47,997 nucleotides of DNA, taken from the NCBI RefSeq assembly GCF_017948455.1, contig NZ_JAFFSU010000040.1:1-47997 (forward strand), written 5' to 3'. Position numbers and translations under genes: made by a program. Positions within the stretch are counted from its first letter, which is position 1, and each line of letters opens with the position of its first letter. Origin of the DNA: Streptomyces sp. GESEQ-4. GTDB lineage: Bacteria > Actinomycetota > Actinomycetes > Streptomycetales > Streptomycetaceae. The notes under the pieces were generated by a model, which was not told where the DNA came from, made no database searches, and worked only from the letters and a program-made list of their open reading frames with translations. Of the stretch, positions 38,832-46,468 are shown piece after piece.

Positions 38832-41116
38832 GCGTCGTCCTCCCGGACAGTCGTCTCGGCGTCTGCGTCGTCGCGGGGCGGCGGCAGGAACATGGGCCGC
38901 CGGTTCAGGGCCTCGTGCAGCGTCGGTGGAGCCAGGGGCCGGGTTCCGGCGAGTGCTTCTTCCCGTCGGCGGCGGCGGTCGGTGTCGACCGCCCGGTCGA
39001 TCATGCGGGCGTGCTCTGCCCAAGCCGCAGGCATCCGAGCCGCAGACGGCTCGTCCGCGGGGGCGGGCGCGGTGGGGCGGTCGGCCGCCGCAGTCTGCGC
39101 GCGAGCGATCTCACGGGCCTGGGCGACGCGCCGCTTCTTCCCGGCCTTCTTCTCGGCCTGACTTGGCCATTGGTCGACGGGGGTGACCGAGCCGAGGATC
39201 TCCAGCAGATACTCCAGGAGCTCGCCCTCGGAGTGGATCTTGATCTTGTTCGCCTTCACGTGTCCCAGGAGAGCGTCGGCGGTCTTGTCGGAGAAGGCGG
39301 GAATCTCGCCCTCGGGTGGCAGCCCTCGCCAGCGCAGGATGTGCCAGGTCTCATGATCGGCGTCGTCCTGGAAGAACATCTGCCGGCGGTCCCTGCGGTC
39401 ACTGCGGACCACCCACTGGCCCGCGTATTTGCCGCCTCGGGCGGACGGCTGCTGGAAGCGCGGCTCGTCGAGGATCGGGTGGTGATACCAGAGCCCGAGG
39501 ATCTTCACTCCGCGACGGGGATGGATCTTCACGTGGTGCTTTCGCAGGACCTTGCAGTAGAAGCTCGGTTCGGGGAAGTCCAGGTCGAATCCACCCTGTT
39601 CCATCGCCGCGGCGAACAGGATGTTGGGGCTATGGTCCTCACCCGGTGCCCAGCTCGGGGCGTATTCGCCTAGTTTGCGGTTCTGCCAGATCTGGACGAT
39701 CCAGGTGGCGATGACGTGTTCGGCCTGCGCGAGTGTCAGGCTCGCATCGCGTTCCGGATCGGCCCCGCGGTCCGCGACGTCGCCGCCGGTGAAGCCCAGC
39801 AGGTGCTCGAAGAGCATGGTCTGGATCGTGAGGAACTGGCGCTCGACCGCGAACTTGTCGGTCTGCCGCAGCACCCGGGCGGGCAGGATCCGGCAGCCGA
39901 TCTCCCGCTCGGCCTCCACCAGGTCGTGGTTCTTGTAGGGGCCGCCGTGGTCGGTGGTGACAGTCTCCGGGGCGAAGAACGGCAGAGCGGCGACCCGGTG
40001 CCCGGTGAACTCGGCGATCACGTCGGCCGGGACCCCGGCGTAGGGCCATTCCATGTCCTCGCCCCAGCCCTCCCGCATCGGAAGGGGCAGCATCACGTCC
40101 CGCAGCAGCATCGCGATGTCGACCGAGGTGTCGGACTGCAGCGTGAGCCGGAAGGCCGGCAGACCGTGCGTGTAGAGATCGAGCGCGAGGGTCAGCGTCG
40201 CGGTGACCGCGTCGCCGAACACGGTCTCGCGCAGCTTCACCGGCATCGGGGTCGAGTCCAGCACCAGGACCTGGCCCGGGCGGTGGACCACCATCCGGCC
40301 CGAAACGCCGGCTTCCGCGGTGGCCTGCGCTGTCCGTCCGTAGCGTGGCCGGGCGCCTCCGGGTCCGAACCACTCCTTCCAGACGTCCGCGAACGTCCAA
40401 CGGGAAGGGATCTTCTCGGCCGGAAACGCCGGAAACCGCTCGCGGATGTACTGGTGCATCAACCGGTGCCGGGCGGCCAGACTCAGACGGGCGCGTTCCC
40501 CGCACTCGGCCTTGACCGCGAAGATCGCCTCGCGGACCTCCTCGGTGACGCTGCGATGGCCGCTGCGTCGCCGGGTCCAGCGTCCGTCCGCGCAGGCCAG
40601 CAGGAGACTGTCGCCCGCGAGTCCCGACAGACGCTCCAGCGTCCGGAAACTGAGGTGCTGCAGACCTAGCCGAACCGCCTCCGGACGGGGCATCGCCTTC
40701 ATCTCCGCCGCCTTCGCGTACCGACGCTGGGTCAGCGTCGTGCGGTCCGGGTCGTAAGCCGGGCGAGGCTCTCCGGGCAGGGCCCGAGCCGGGTGCCCCT
40801 CCCGGAACCCTGTCTCGGCTTCCAGCACATGCGCAGCCCGCAGCCGGGCCCGCTCCAGCTGGTCATCGGTCAGGTCGGCCAGTGTCCTCGGCTGCCGGAC
40901 GACCGGCGCCGGCCGCCCCGACGCCTCGAACGACGGCAGGAGCCGCAGGTCGGCGTGGTTGATGAGCCAGCGGAACGAGCGGGTCTCTGCGTGGCCGCCG
41001 CCATCCACGAGCACGAGCCTGCCGAGCTGGCCGTGGACCTCCTCAACCGTCCACTCGACACCGTTGAGCGCGACCCGCCTGCCCGGCGCGACCTGCAAAA
41101 ATCCTCTCGCCGCCAT
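38828..41116 (-). CDS. tnsB: TnsB-like DDE transposase (Mu-type integrase core)
   Basis: A 762-residue recombinase that would cut and join the 3' ends. The catalytic triad is visible: Asp287 in VLVLDSTPM, Asp389 in VTTDHGGPYKN and Glu425 in DKFAVERQF, a perfect DD-35-E. An N-terminal helix-turn-helix region (about 125-245) precedes it, and a Mu-type C-terminal beta-barrel follows (KVLRKHHVKIHPRRG, VRSDRRDRRQMFF). The tail is basic and Pro/Ala-rich. ATG 41116 overlaps the tnsA stop (TGATG); GTG 41119 also fits. The tnsA-tnsB-tnsC order matches Tn7. Confidence 0.93.
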   Translation of the reverse strand: MAARGFLQVAPGRRVALNGVEWTVEEVHGQLGRLVLVDGGGHAETRSFRWLINHADLRLLPSFEASGRPAPVVRQPRTLADLTDDQLERARLRAAHVLEAETGFREGHPARALPGEPRPAYDPDRTTLTQRRYAKAAEMKAMPRPEAVRLGLQHLSFRTLERLSGLAGDSLLLACADGRWTRRRSGHRSVTEEVREAIFAVKAECGERARLSLAARHRLMHQYIRERFPAFPAEKIPSRWTFADVWKEWFGPGGARPRYGRTAQATAEAGVSGRMVVHRPGQVLVLDSTPMPVKLRETVFGDAVTATLTLALDLYTHGLPAFRLTLQSDTSVDIAMLLRDVMLPLPMREGWGEDMEWPYAGVPADVIAEFTGHRVAALPFFAPETVTTDHGGPYKNHDLVEAEREIGCRILPARVLRQTDKFAVERQFLTIQTMLFEHLLGFTGGDVADRGADPERDASLTLAQAEHVIATWIVQIWQNRKLGEYAPSWAPGEDHSPNILFAAAMEQGGFDLDFPEPSFYCKVLRKHHVKIHPRRGVKILGLWYHHPILDEPRFQQPSARGGKYAGQWVVRSDRRDRRQMFFQDDADHETWHILRWRGLPPEGEIPAFSDKTADALLGHVKANKIKIHSEGELLEYLLEILGSVTPVDQWPSQAEKKAGKKRRVAQAREIARAQTAAADRPTAPAPADEPSAARMPAAWAEHARMIDRAVDTDRRRRREEALAGTRPLAPPTLHEALNRRPMFLPPPRDDADAETTVREDDA

Positions 41117-41937
41117 CACACCCCCCAGATCAGCGAGCTGTCGCGCAAGGGACTGCCCAGATCCACCCCGAGCTCGCGCTGCCAGAGCAGCCGGACGATG
41201 TTGGCCCGGCCAACGGAAGGCACGCTGGTCGCGTCCGCCAGCGCGGAGAACGTCGTCACGCGCCCCTCCCGGCCGCCGATGATCGTGAGCAGCTGGTCCC
41301 GCATGCCCAGCAGATCCCTCACCGGCCGACGACGCGAAGACAAGTGGTCAAGGACGCTCCAGACATGCGGGCGCCAGCCCGCGATCACCGAGTACTGCCA
41401 GCCGCAAGCCGCCGCCACCTCCCTGGCCGCCGCGAACTTCAGCGCGTCCTCGTCCTTGATCAGTTCCAGCGGGCGTACGTCCATCAGCCACATCCCGCCA
41501 CCGATCACGGCCAAGTAATCCGGGATGTGCCAGGACGACCCGCCCACGTGCGCAAAGTCCAGCCGGAACGGCTGCGACAGCACCTCCGACGCCCCCACGA
41601 AGTCCAACGCGACCAGCAGCCGCACTTCCTCCAGCGACTCGAAGCCGTGCCCCCTGCCCGTGGACGCCATCACCTCCAGGCCAGGACGATGCCGCTGTTT
41701 CGCCCGCCATGTGAACCCCCGCATCGGCCGAGACGACAGCACCGGAACATGAGCCATGTCGCGAACCGGCCAGCAGACTTCACCGGCACCCACCCGCCAC
41801 GTCGAACTCCACCGACAAATCCAGCCATCCGCGAGATCGAGTTCATCCCGAAATGCGACATCCCCGTTGTACCCCGCGACAAGCTCGTCGAGGCGAATCG
41901 AGTCCGACCGGATCCTTGCCCTGGCCGCCTCGCTCAC
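41116..41937 (-). CDS. tnsA: TnsA-like heteromeric transposase endonuclease subunit
   Basis: A 273-residue restriction-like nuclease that would cleave the 5' ends, allowing cut-and-paste movement. Candidate active-site residues are Glu100 (HGFESLEEV), Asp140 (HIPDYLAV) and the DVRP segment (153-156). The basic residue after Asp is Arg155, where E. coli TnsA has Lys. The C-terminal half is the TnsA winged-helix type that contacts TnsB/TnsC. GTG 41937 is the start. It lies directly inside the right transposon end, 126 bp from it. Confidence 0.88.
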   Translation of the reverse strand: MSEAARARIRSDSIRLDELVAGYNGDVAFRDELDLADGWICRWSSTWRVGAGEVCWPVRDMAHVPVLSSRPMRGFTWRAKQRHRPGLEVMASTGRGHGFESLEEVRLLVALDFVGASEVLSQPFRLDFAHVGGSSWHIPDYLAVIGGGMWLMDVRPLELIKDEDALKFAAAREVAAACGWQYSVIAGWRPHVWSVLDHLSSRRRPVRDLLGMRDQLLTIIGGREGRVTTFSALADATSVPSVGRANIVRLLWQRELGVDLGSPLRDSSLIWGV

Positions 41938-42018
41938 TCACCCAGAGCATCACCACCCGCATGGCGACAAGGCCCGATCTTCGGAACTGATCACAACGCA
42001 GCGCTACCGAAGCAAGAT

Positions 42019-42063
42019 CCGCCAACTACTGCGCTCGTCCGCCAAGTAAAAGTCTCGGTCGCA
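42019..42063. repeat. Right transposon end: terminal inverted repeat and TnsB-type sites
   Basis: The tip on the minus strand is TGCGACCGAG (42063-42054), matching the left tip at 9 of 10 positions. TTGGCGG sites lie at 42045-42039 and 42025-42019; the second is preceded by TAG and extends to GTTGGCGGATCTTG, identical to the left middle site. The tnsA start lies 82 bp further in. Confidence 0.8.
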
Positions 42064-42068
42064 GTACG
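42064..42068. repeat. Target-site duplication, right copy (GTACG)
   Basis: Identical to 23210-23214 and directly abutting the transposon tip. Confidence 0.9.
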
Positions 42069-42469
42069 CCCTGTTCAACCAGGCCGTCGCCGACCGCCTC
42101 GGCCTGCACCCCACCGATCTGCAGTGTCTGAATCTGCTCACGCTGGAGGGCGGTCCGGTGACGACGGGCCGGATCGCGGAGCTGACGGGGCTGACGACCG
42201 GGTCGGCGACGCGGCTGGTGGACCGGCTGGAGCGGGCGGGGTACGTCGTCCGGGAGCGGGACGCGGGGGACCGGCGGCGGGTGCTGGTGGCGACCGTGCC
42301 GGAGAAGAGCGCCGAGTTCGGGCGGATGTGGGAGCGGCTGAGCGGTGGCTGGTCGGCTCTCTTCGACGATCTGGACGATGCCGAACTCGCCCTGATCATC
42401 GGGCACATGAGGCGGACGGTGGAGTTCAGCGGGGCGCAGATCGCGCGGCTGCGGGCCGAGAAGGCCTAG
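42069..42469 (+). pseudogene. marR regulator, 3' fragment (split by the Tn7-like element)
   Basis: From 42071 the frame reads LFNQAVADRLGLHPTDLQCL and contains the whole winged helix (TTGRIAELTGLTTGSATRLV and RERDAGDRRRVLV), ending RLRAEKA. It lacks a start codon at its head; ATG-like starts further in would lose the dimerisation helix. With 23136-23214 it makes a 159-residue MarR protein. GTG 42158 could start a truncated product. Confidence 0.93.
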
Positions 42470-42675
42470 GCGTTCGCGCTCTCTTCGTCGTACCGCTCCC
42501 TCGCCTCGTGCACCTACGGCTGCCCTCGGCGGCCAATCCCGCTGCCCCGGCGCGTGCACGGGCGCTCTTGATGTGCCGTTCGTGGGTGTCTAACGTCGCC
42601 TGGATCGTGTTCCGTTGAGCTGCTGGGCCCGGCGGGCGCGGGGTGTTGCCGTCGATGTGAGGGAGAACGTCCGCT

Positions 42676-43623
42676 GTGCGTGTGCGTGAGGGGCGGGAGA
42701 AGGACGACGAGGCCGCTCGACACCTGGTCCGGCCGTCCGAGGGCAGCGCGCGCGAGCACGGTTCCGCACCGGGCCACGGCCCGATGACGCCGGGTCAGGC
42801 GCTCGCCCTTCAGCGCACCGTGGGCAACGCGGCGGTGAGCCGGATGGTCGGGGAGAGCGGTGGGGCGGGGCCGAAGGTCCCCTGGGCCGCGCCGGGGACG
42901 CGTTCGAAGCGGACCCAGGACGAGTCCGGCGTCGAGCGGGGCGACAGCCCGCCGCGGCAGCAGCAGCGCGTCGGGAAGGAAGAGCAGGCGACCCGGGCCA
43001 CGCGCAGCGGAAAGGCCGGGACGTCGGTGAAGGGCAAGGAGAAGGCGGAGCCGGAGGAGATCGGCAATCCCACCCTCCAGTTCACGTCCCAGTACGCCGG
43101 CCCGCAACAGCAGACGCTCGCCGGCGCCCAGGAGATCGGCTTCGAGCAGGTGGCGACGCTGCGGCGGGCGAACGGGATGACGACGCGTGCGGCGGACGCG
43201 TACGACTTCTGGCAGGAGGTCACCGACGAGAACCGGCAGATCGCGCCGGACGCGGTGGACTACCGTCCCGAGAGGAACAAGCGCAACTGGGTAGTGGACG
43301 GCCCCTTCCGTCCGCCCTACAACACCGATGACGGAAACATCGCCAACGAGGCCGATCGCATCTCCTTCAACGACAGCCCTGGATTCTCGGGCAGCATGAA
43401 GATGACCAACGGCTACTGGCTCTGCTTCTACGAGGTCAAGTTCCGCTGGAAGGTCCGCCGGAAGCTGGGCGGCCGGTTCACCAAGCAGGAGCCGTACTGG
43501 ACCAGTGACGAGATGGTCCACCGGGTGGAGTCGGCGTTCGATCCCCAGAACCCGGGCGCCACGGTGCCGATCAACGTCACCACGGCGGGCAACCGCACGT
43601 GGAACGTCCAACTGCCCAACTGA
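42676..43623 (+). CDS. Protein with contractile-injection-system (eCIS)-type leader motif
   Basis: A 315-residue protein. Near the N-terminus it has LALQRTVGNAAVSRM (43-57), the motif found at the head of many actinobacterial proteins that are linked to extracellular contractile injection systems and DUF4157 proteins. A disordered Arg/Lys/Glu/Gly linker follows (60-135). The C-terminal 180 residues, with FWQEVTDENRQIAPDAVDY and KMTNGYWLCFYEVKFRW, are not recognised and could be the effector or toxin domain. There is no Sec signal peptide, which fits loading by a contractile system. GTG start. No eCIS structural genes lie in this window. Confidence 0.75.
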   Translation: MRVREGREKDDEAARHLVRPSEGSAREHGSAPGHGPMTPGQALALQRTVGNAAVSRMVGESGGAGPKVPWAAPGTRSKRTQDESGVERGDSPPRQQQRVGKEEQATRATRSGKAGTSVKGKEKAEPEEIGNPTLQFTSQYAGPQQQTLAGAQEIGFEQVATLRRANGMTTRAADAYDFWQEVTDENRQIAPDAVDYRPERNKRNWVVDGPFRPPYNTDDGNIANEADRISFNDSPGFSGSMKMTNGYWLCFYEVKFRWKVRRKLGGRFTKQEPYWTSDEMVHRVESAFDPQNPGATVPINVTTAGNRTWNVQLPN

Positions 43624-43646
43624 GACGGGCCCGCCCGCGCGGCCGG

Positions 43647-44192
43647 CTAGTTCGTCGAGTCCGGCTTCCACTCCTGGACGAGGAGCCCGAGCAGCACCTC
43701 GTCCAGGAACTCGCCCATCACCCAGGCCGCGGAGCGCAGCACGCCCTCGCGGACGAAGCCGTTGCGTTCGGCGGCGCGCAGCATCGCATGGTTGTCCGAC
43801 AGCGTCTCGATCTGCAGCCGGTGCAGGCCGCGCACGACGAAGCCGTAGTGGCACAGCACCGCGACCACGTCGGTGCCGTAACTCTTGCCGCGGGCGGACG
43901 GCAGCAGTCCGAGCCCGACGTGCGCGGACCGGTTGTGGGTGTCGATGCCCCACAGCGTCGCGACGCCGACCAGCGCGCCGCCGTCCAACTCCACCACGGA
44001 GAACGGGACGCGCCCCTCCTCCTTCTTGCCGTCCACCGCGAACGGCGACTCCTTCGAGCCGGGCGTGATCGGCAGCCAGGGCCCGCCTGCGGCCCGCGAG
44101 GCGTTGACCACGTCGTCGCCGAGCTCCGCCTGGAGGACCGGAACGTCGTCCTCGTGCCGGGCCCTGAGCCCCACCTTGCTGCCTCTAAGCAT
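43647..44192 (-). CDS. GNAT-family acetyltransferase (RimJ/RimL type)
   Basis: A 181-residue acetyl-CoA-dependent N-acetyltransferase. It shows the RimJ/RimL pattern: VGLRARHEDDVPVL, GVATLWGIDTHNRSAHVGLGL, the acetyl-CoA loop PSARGKSYGTDVV, and LSDNHAMLRAAERNGFVREG at the end. AGGAAG lies about 8 nt before the ATG. It is convergent with the eCIS-motif gene. The acceptor could be a protein N-terminus or a small amine. Confidence 0.9.
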   Translation of the reverse strand: MLRGSKVGLRARHEDDVPVLQAELGDDVVNASRAAGGPWLPITPGSKESPFAVDGKKEEGRVPFSVVELDGGALVGVATLWGIDTHNRSAHVGLGLLPSARGKSYGTDVVAVLCHYGFVVRGLHRLQIETLSDNHAMLRAAERNGFVREGVLRSAAWVMGEFLDEVLLGLLVQEWKPDSTN

Positions 44193-44242
44193 GCGAGCTT
44201 CCTATCCGACCGGATCGGTCGGCGGCAAACCAATATGCCCAT

Positions 44243-44370
44243 CTAGTGCACCCGTTCTGCGGGCGCCCTGCGCGGCAGCAACCCCACAAGGGGCAGGCAT
44301 ACGGCGATGGCGGCGGCGACCACGACGAGGCTGAGCGTGGTGGCGTGGGCGCGTCTTGCAGTATCTGTGT
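44243..44370 (-). pseudogene. MFS transporter, C-terminal remnant
   Basis: About 40 codons without a start reading TARRAHATTLSLVVVAAAIA then LPLVGLLPRRAPAERVH before TAG. This is a last membrane helix followed by the short basic tail typical of MFS efflux pumps. Everything upstream of it is gone; the promoter region of the LLM gene follows. Confidence 0.5.
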
Positions 44371-44455
44371 CACGCAGATAAATGTGCCGAGTGGTGGTCG
44401 TGGCCGTCAAGCTGATTAAGGAATAAGGGGAGCGGCGGGGTCGCTCGACGGTATG

Positions 44456-44469
44456 GTTGAACGATCAAC
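44456..44469. promoter_or_regulatory. Candidate operator upstream of the LLM oxidoreductase gene
   Basis: GTTGA-ACGA-TCAAC (44456-44469) is an inverted repeat 21 bp before the ATG, overlapping the likely transcription start area. It is typical in form of MarR/TetR-class sites. No regulator gene is adjacent; the MFS remnant suggests a lost divergent transporter. Confidence 0.4.
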
Positions 44470-44490
44470 AACTCTGGAGGATGAGCGACC

Positions 44491-45573
44491 ATGCAGTTCG
44501 GGATCTTCAGCGTCGGCGATGTCACGCCGGACCCGACGAACGGCCGTACGCCGACCGAGCGTGAGCGGATCAAGGCCATGGTCGCCATCGCGCTGAAGGC
44601 CGAGGAGGTGGGCCTCGACGTCTTCGCGACCGGTGAGCACCACAACCCGCCGTTCGTGCCGTCGTCGCCGACGACGATGCTCGGCTATATCGCGGCGCGG
44701 ACCGAGAGGCTGATCCTCTCCACCTCCACCACCCTCATCACCACCAACGACCCGGTGAAGATCGCCGAGGACTTCGCGATGCTCCAGCATCTGGCGGACG
44801 GTCGCGTGGACCTGATGATGGGCCGCGGCAACACCGGGCCGGTCTACCCCTGGTTCGGGCAGGACATCCGGCAGGGCATCAACCTCGCCATCGAGAACTA
44901 CGCCCTGCTGCACCGGCTGTGGCGCGAGGACGTCGTGAACTGGGAGGGGAAGTTCCGTACGCCGCTGCAGGGCTTCACCGCCACGCCCCGGCCGCTGGAC
45001 GGCGTACCGCCCTTCGTCTGGCACGGCTCCATCCGCTCGCCGGAGATCGCCGAGCAGGCCGCGTACTACGGCGACGGCTTCTTCCACAACAACATCTTCT
45101 GGCCGGCCGACCACACCAAGCAGATGGTCGAGCTGTACCGGACCCGGTACGCCCACTACGGGCACGGCACGCCCGAACAGGCCATCGTGGGCCTGGGCGG
45201 GCAGGTGTTCATGCGGCGCAACTCGCAGGACGCGGTGCGGGAGTTCCGGCCGTACTTCGACAACGCGCCGGTGTACGGGCACGGACCGTCGCTCGAGGAC
45301 TTCACCGAGCAGACCCCGCTGACCGTCGGCTCGCCGCAGCAGGTGATCGAGAAGACGCTGAGCTTCCGCGAGTACGCCGGTGACTACCAGCGCCAGCTGT
45401 TCCTGATGGACCACGCCGGACTGCCGCTGAAGACCGTCCTCGAGCAGATCGACATGCTGGGCGAGGAGGTCGTGCCGGTGCTGCGGAAGGAGTTCGCGGG
45501 GCGCTCCGCGGGTGTGCGGGATGCGCCGACGCACGCGTCTCTGAGGGCAGCTCAGGAGGTGGGCGCGGTATGA
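44491..45573 (+). CDS. LLM-class flavin-dependent oxidoreductase
   Basis: A 360-residue luciferase-like TIM-barrel monooxygenase using FMNH2 or F420. GEHHNPPFVPSSPTTMLG, RLILSTSTTLI, VDLMMGRGNTGPVYPWFG and FVWHGSIRSPEIAEQAAYYGDGFF are family landmarks. GGAGG lies about 10 nt before the ATG. In many actinobacteria an FMN reductase gene overlaps the stop of this family. Here the ATG overlapping the stop (45570) opens only 22 codons before a dispersed repeat, so the partner seems to have been lost. Confidence 0.92.
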   Translation: MQFGIFSVGDVTPDPTNGRTPTERERIKAMVAIALKAEEVGLDVFATGEHHNPPFVPSSPTTMLGYIAARTERLILSTSTTLITTNDPVKIAEDFAMLQHLADGRVDLMMGRGNTGPVYPWFGQDIRQGINLAIENYALLHRLWREDVVNWEGKFRTPLQGFTATPRPLDGVPPFVWHGSIRSPEIAEQAAYYGDGFFHNNIFWPADHTKQMVELYRTRYAHYGHGTPEQAIVGLGGQVFMRRNSQDAVREFRPYFDNAPVYGHGPSLEDFTEQTPLTVGSPQQVIEKTLSFREYAGDYQRQLFLMDHAGLPLKTVLEQIDMLGEEVVPVLRKEFAGRSAGVRDAPTHASLRAAQEVGAV

Positions 45574-45617
45574 AGCGCGAGGCCGTCGATCGTCAGCGGC
45601 GCCGTGGGGGCTGGTCG

Positions 45618-45650
45618 CGCAGTTCCCCGCGCCCCTGACGGGGCGCTTTA
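45618..45650. repeat. Dispersed Streptomyces repeat, copy C
   Basis: The same 20-bp core as at 12831 and 27058, CGCAGTTCCCCGCGCCCCTG, followed by ACGGGGCGCTT; the GGGGCGC arm pairs with GCGCCCC to give a terminator-like hairpin. It lies between the LLM gene and the response regulator. Confidence 0.75.
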
Positions 45651-45680
45651 GTTTGCCGCGCTGCGTCCGCGAGGGTGAGA

Positions 45681-45694
45681 CGTTCGTAAGAACG
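45681..45694. promoter_or_regulatory. Inverted repeat upstream of the response regulator gene
   Basis: CGTTC-GTAA-GAACG (45681-45694) lies 57 bp before the GTG start. It could be an autoregulatory site for the response regulator, although OmpR-type proteins usually prefer direct repeats. Confidence 0.3.
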
Positions 45695-45751
45695 ATCGCC
45701 CAAGGCCGCTCATCAGGTCGTACGATCCCCGCCCTTTGTCACTATGGACGG

Positions 45752-46468
45752 GTGCCCCAGACTGTGCTGCTCGCTGAAGACGACCGTGCCATCCGTCACG
45801 CCCTGGAACGGGCCCTGACTCTGGAGGGCTACCAGGTCACCGCGGTCACCGACGGGGTGGAGGCGCTGGCGCAGGCGCATCGCACGCCGCCGGACGTGCT
45901 GGTGCTGGATGTGATGATGCCGGGGATCGACGGCCTCCAGGTGTGCCGGGTGCTGCGGGCGGAGGGCGACCGGACGCCGATTCTGATGCTGACCGCGCTG
46001 GTGGAGACGCAGGACCGGATCGCGGGACTGGACGCCGGCGCCGACGACTATGTCGTCAAGCCGTTCGACGTCGAGGAGGTGTTCGCACGGCTGCGGGCGC
46101 TGCTGCGCAGGACCGGCACGGTCCCCGTCGAGGTCCCGGCGAAAGCCGCGGAGCCGCAGCTTCCACCCCGGCTCCTCGAAGCCGCCGGGCTGCGGATGGA
46201 CGTACAGGCGCGGCGGGCGTGGCGCGGGCCACGGGAGCTGGAGCTGACGCGCACCGAGTTCGAGCTGCTGGAACTGCTGGTGCGCAACGCGGGCATCGTG
46301 CTCGACCACTCCACGATCTACGACCGCATCTGGGGCTACGACTTCGGGCCCGGCTCCAAGAATCTCGCCGTGTACGTCGGCTACCTGCGGCGCAAGCTCG
46401 ACGAGCCGGGCGCGCCGCAGCTGATCCACACGGTGCGGGGCGTGGGTTACGTGCTGCGGGAGGACTGA
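45752..46468 (+). CDS. OmpR-family response regulator
   Basis: A 238-residue two-component response regulator. The receiver domain has the acidic pocket AEDDR (9-11), phospho-acceptor Asp53 in LVLDVMMPGIDG, Thr81 and Lys103 in VVKPF. The C-terminal winged helix (about 145-235) reads RRAWRGPRELELTRTEFELL and VYVGYLRRKLDEPGAP, ending HTVRGVGYVLRED. GTG 45752 begins VPQTVLLAEDD; the longer frame upstream lacks support. It is immediately followed by its histidine kinase gene with no gap. Confidence 0.95.
   Translation: MPQTVLLAEDDRAIRHALERALTLEGYQVTAVTDGVEALAQAHRTPPDVLVLDVMMPGIDGLQVCRVLRAEGDRTPILMLTALVETQDRIAGLDAGADDYVVKPFDVEEVFARLRALLRRTGTVPVEVPAKAAEPQLPPRLLEAAGLRMDVQARRAWRGPRELELTRTEFELLELLVRNAGIVLDHSTIYDRIWGYDFGPGSKNLAVYVGYLRRKLDEPGAPQLIHTVRGVGYVLRED

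Larger units (their letters stand above)
23215..42063. mobile_element. Tn7-like transposon with large cargo, inserted in marR (18,849 bp)
   Basis: The left end reads TGTGACCGAG and the right end, on the other strand, TGCGACCGAG. Both ends carry subterminal TTGGCGG repeats and are flanked by GTACG. tnsA and tnsB lie just inside the right end, reading away from it, as in Tn7. tnsC survives only as a stub and no TniQ/TnsD-type targeting gene is seen. The rest is cargo: IS fragments, an esterase, PucR, sigma factor plus uvrA, and a MarR/NmrA/metallo-hydrolase/MFS set. The element probably cannot move unaided. Confidence 0.9.

Noticed and set aside
45570..45638. 22-codon frame overlapping the LLM stop
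   Set aside because: It runs into the dispersed repeat and encodes only an Arg/Ser-rich peptide; probably a relic of a lost partner gene's start.
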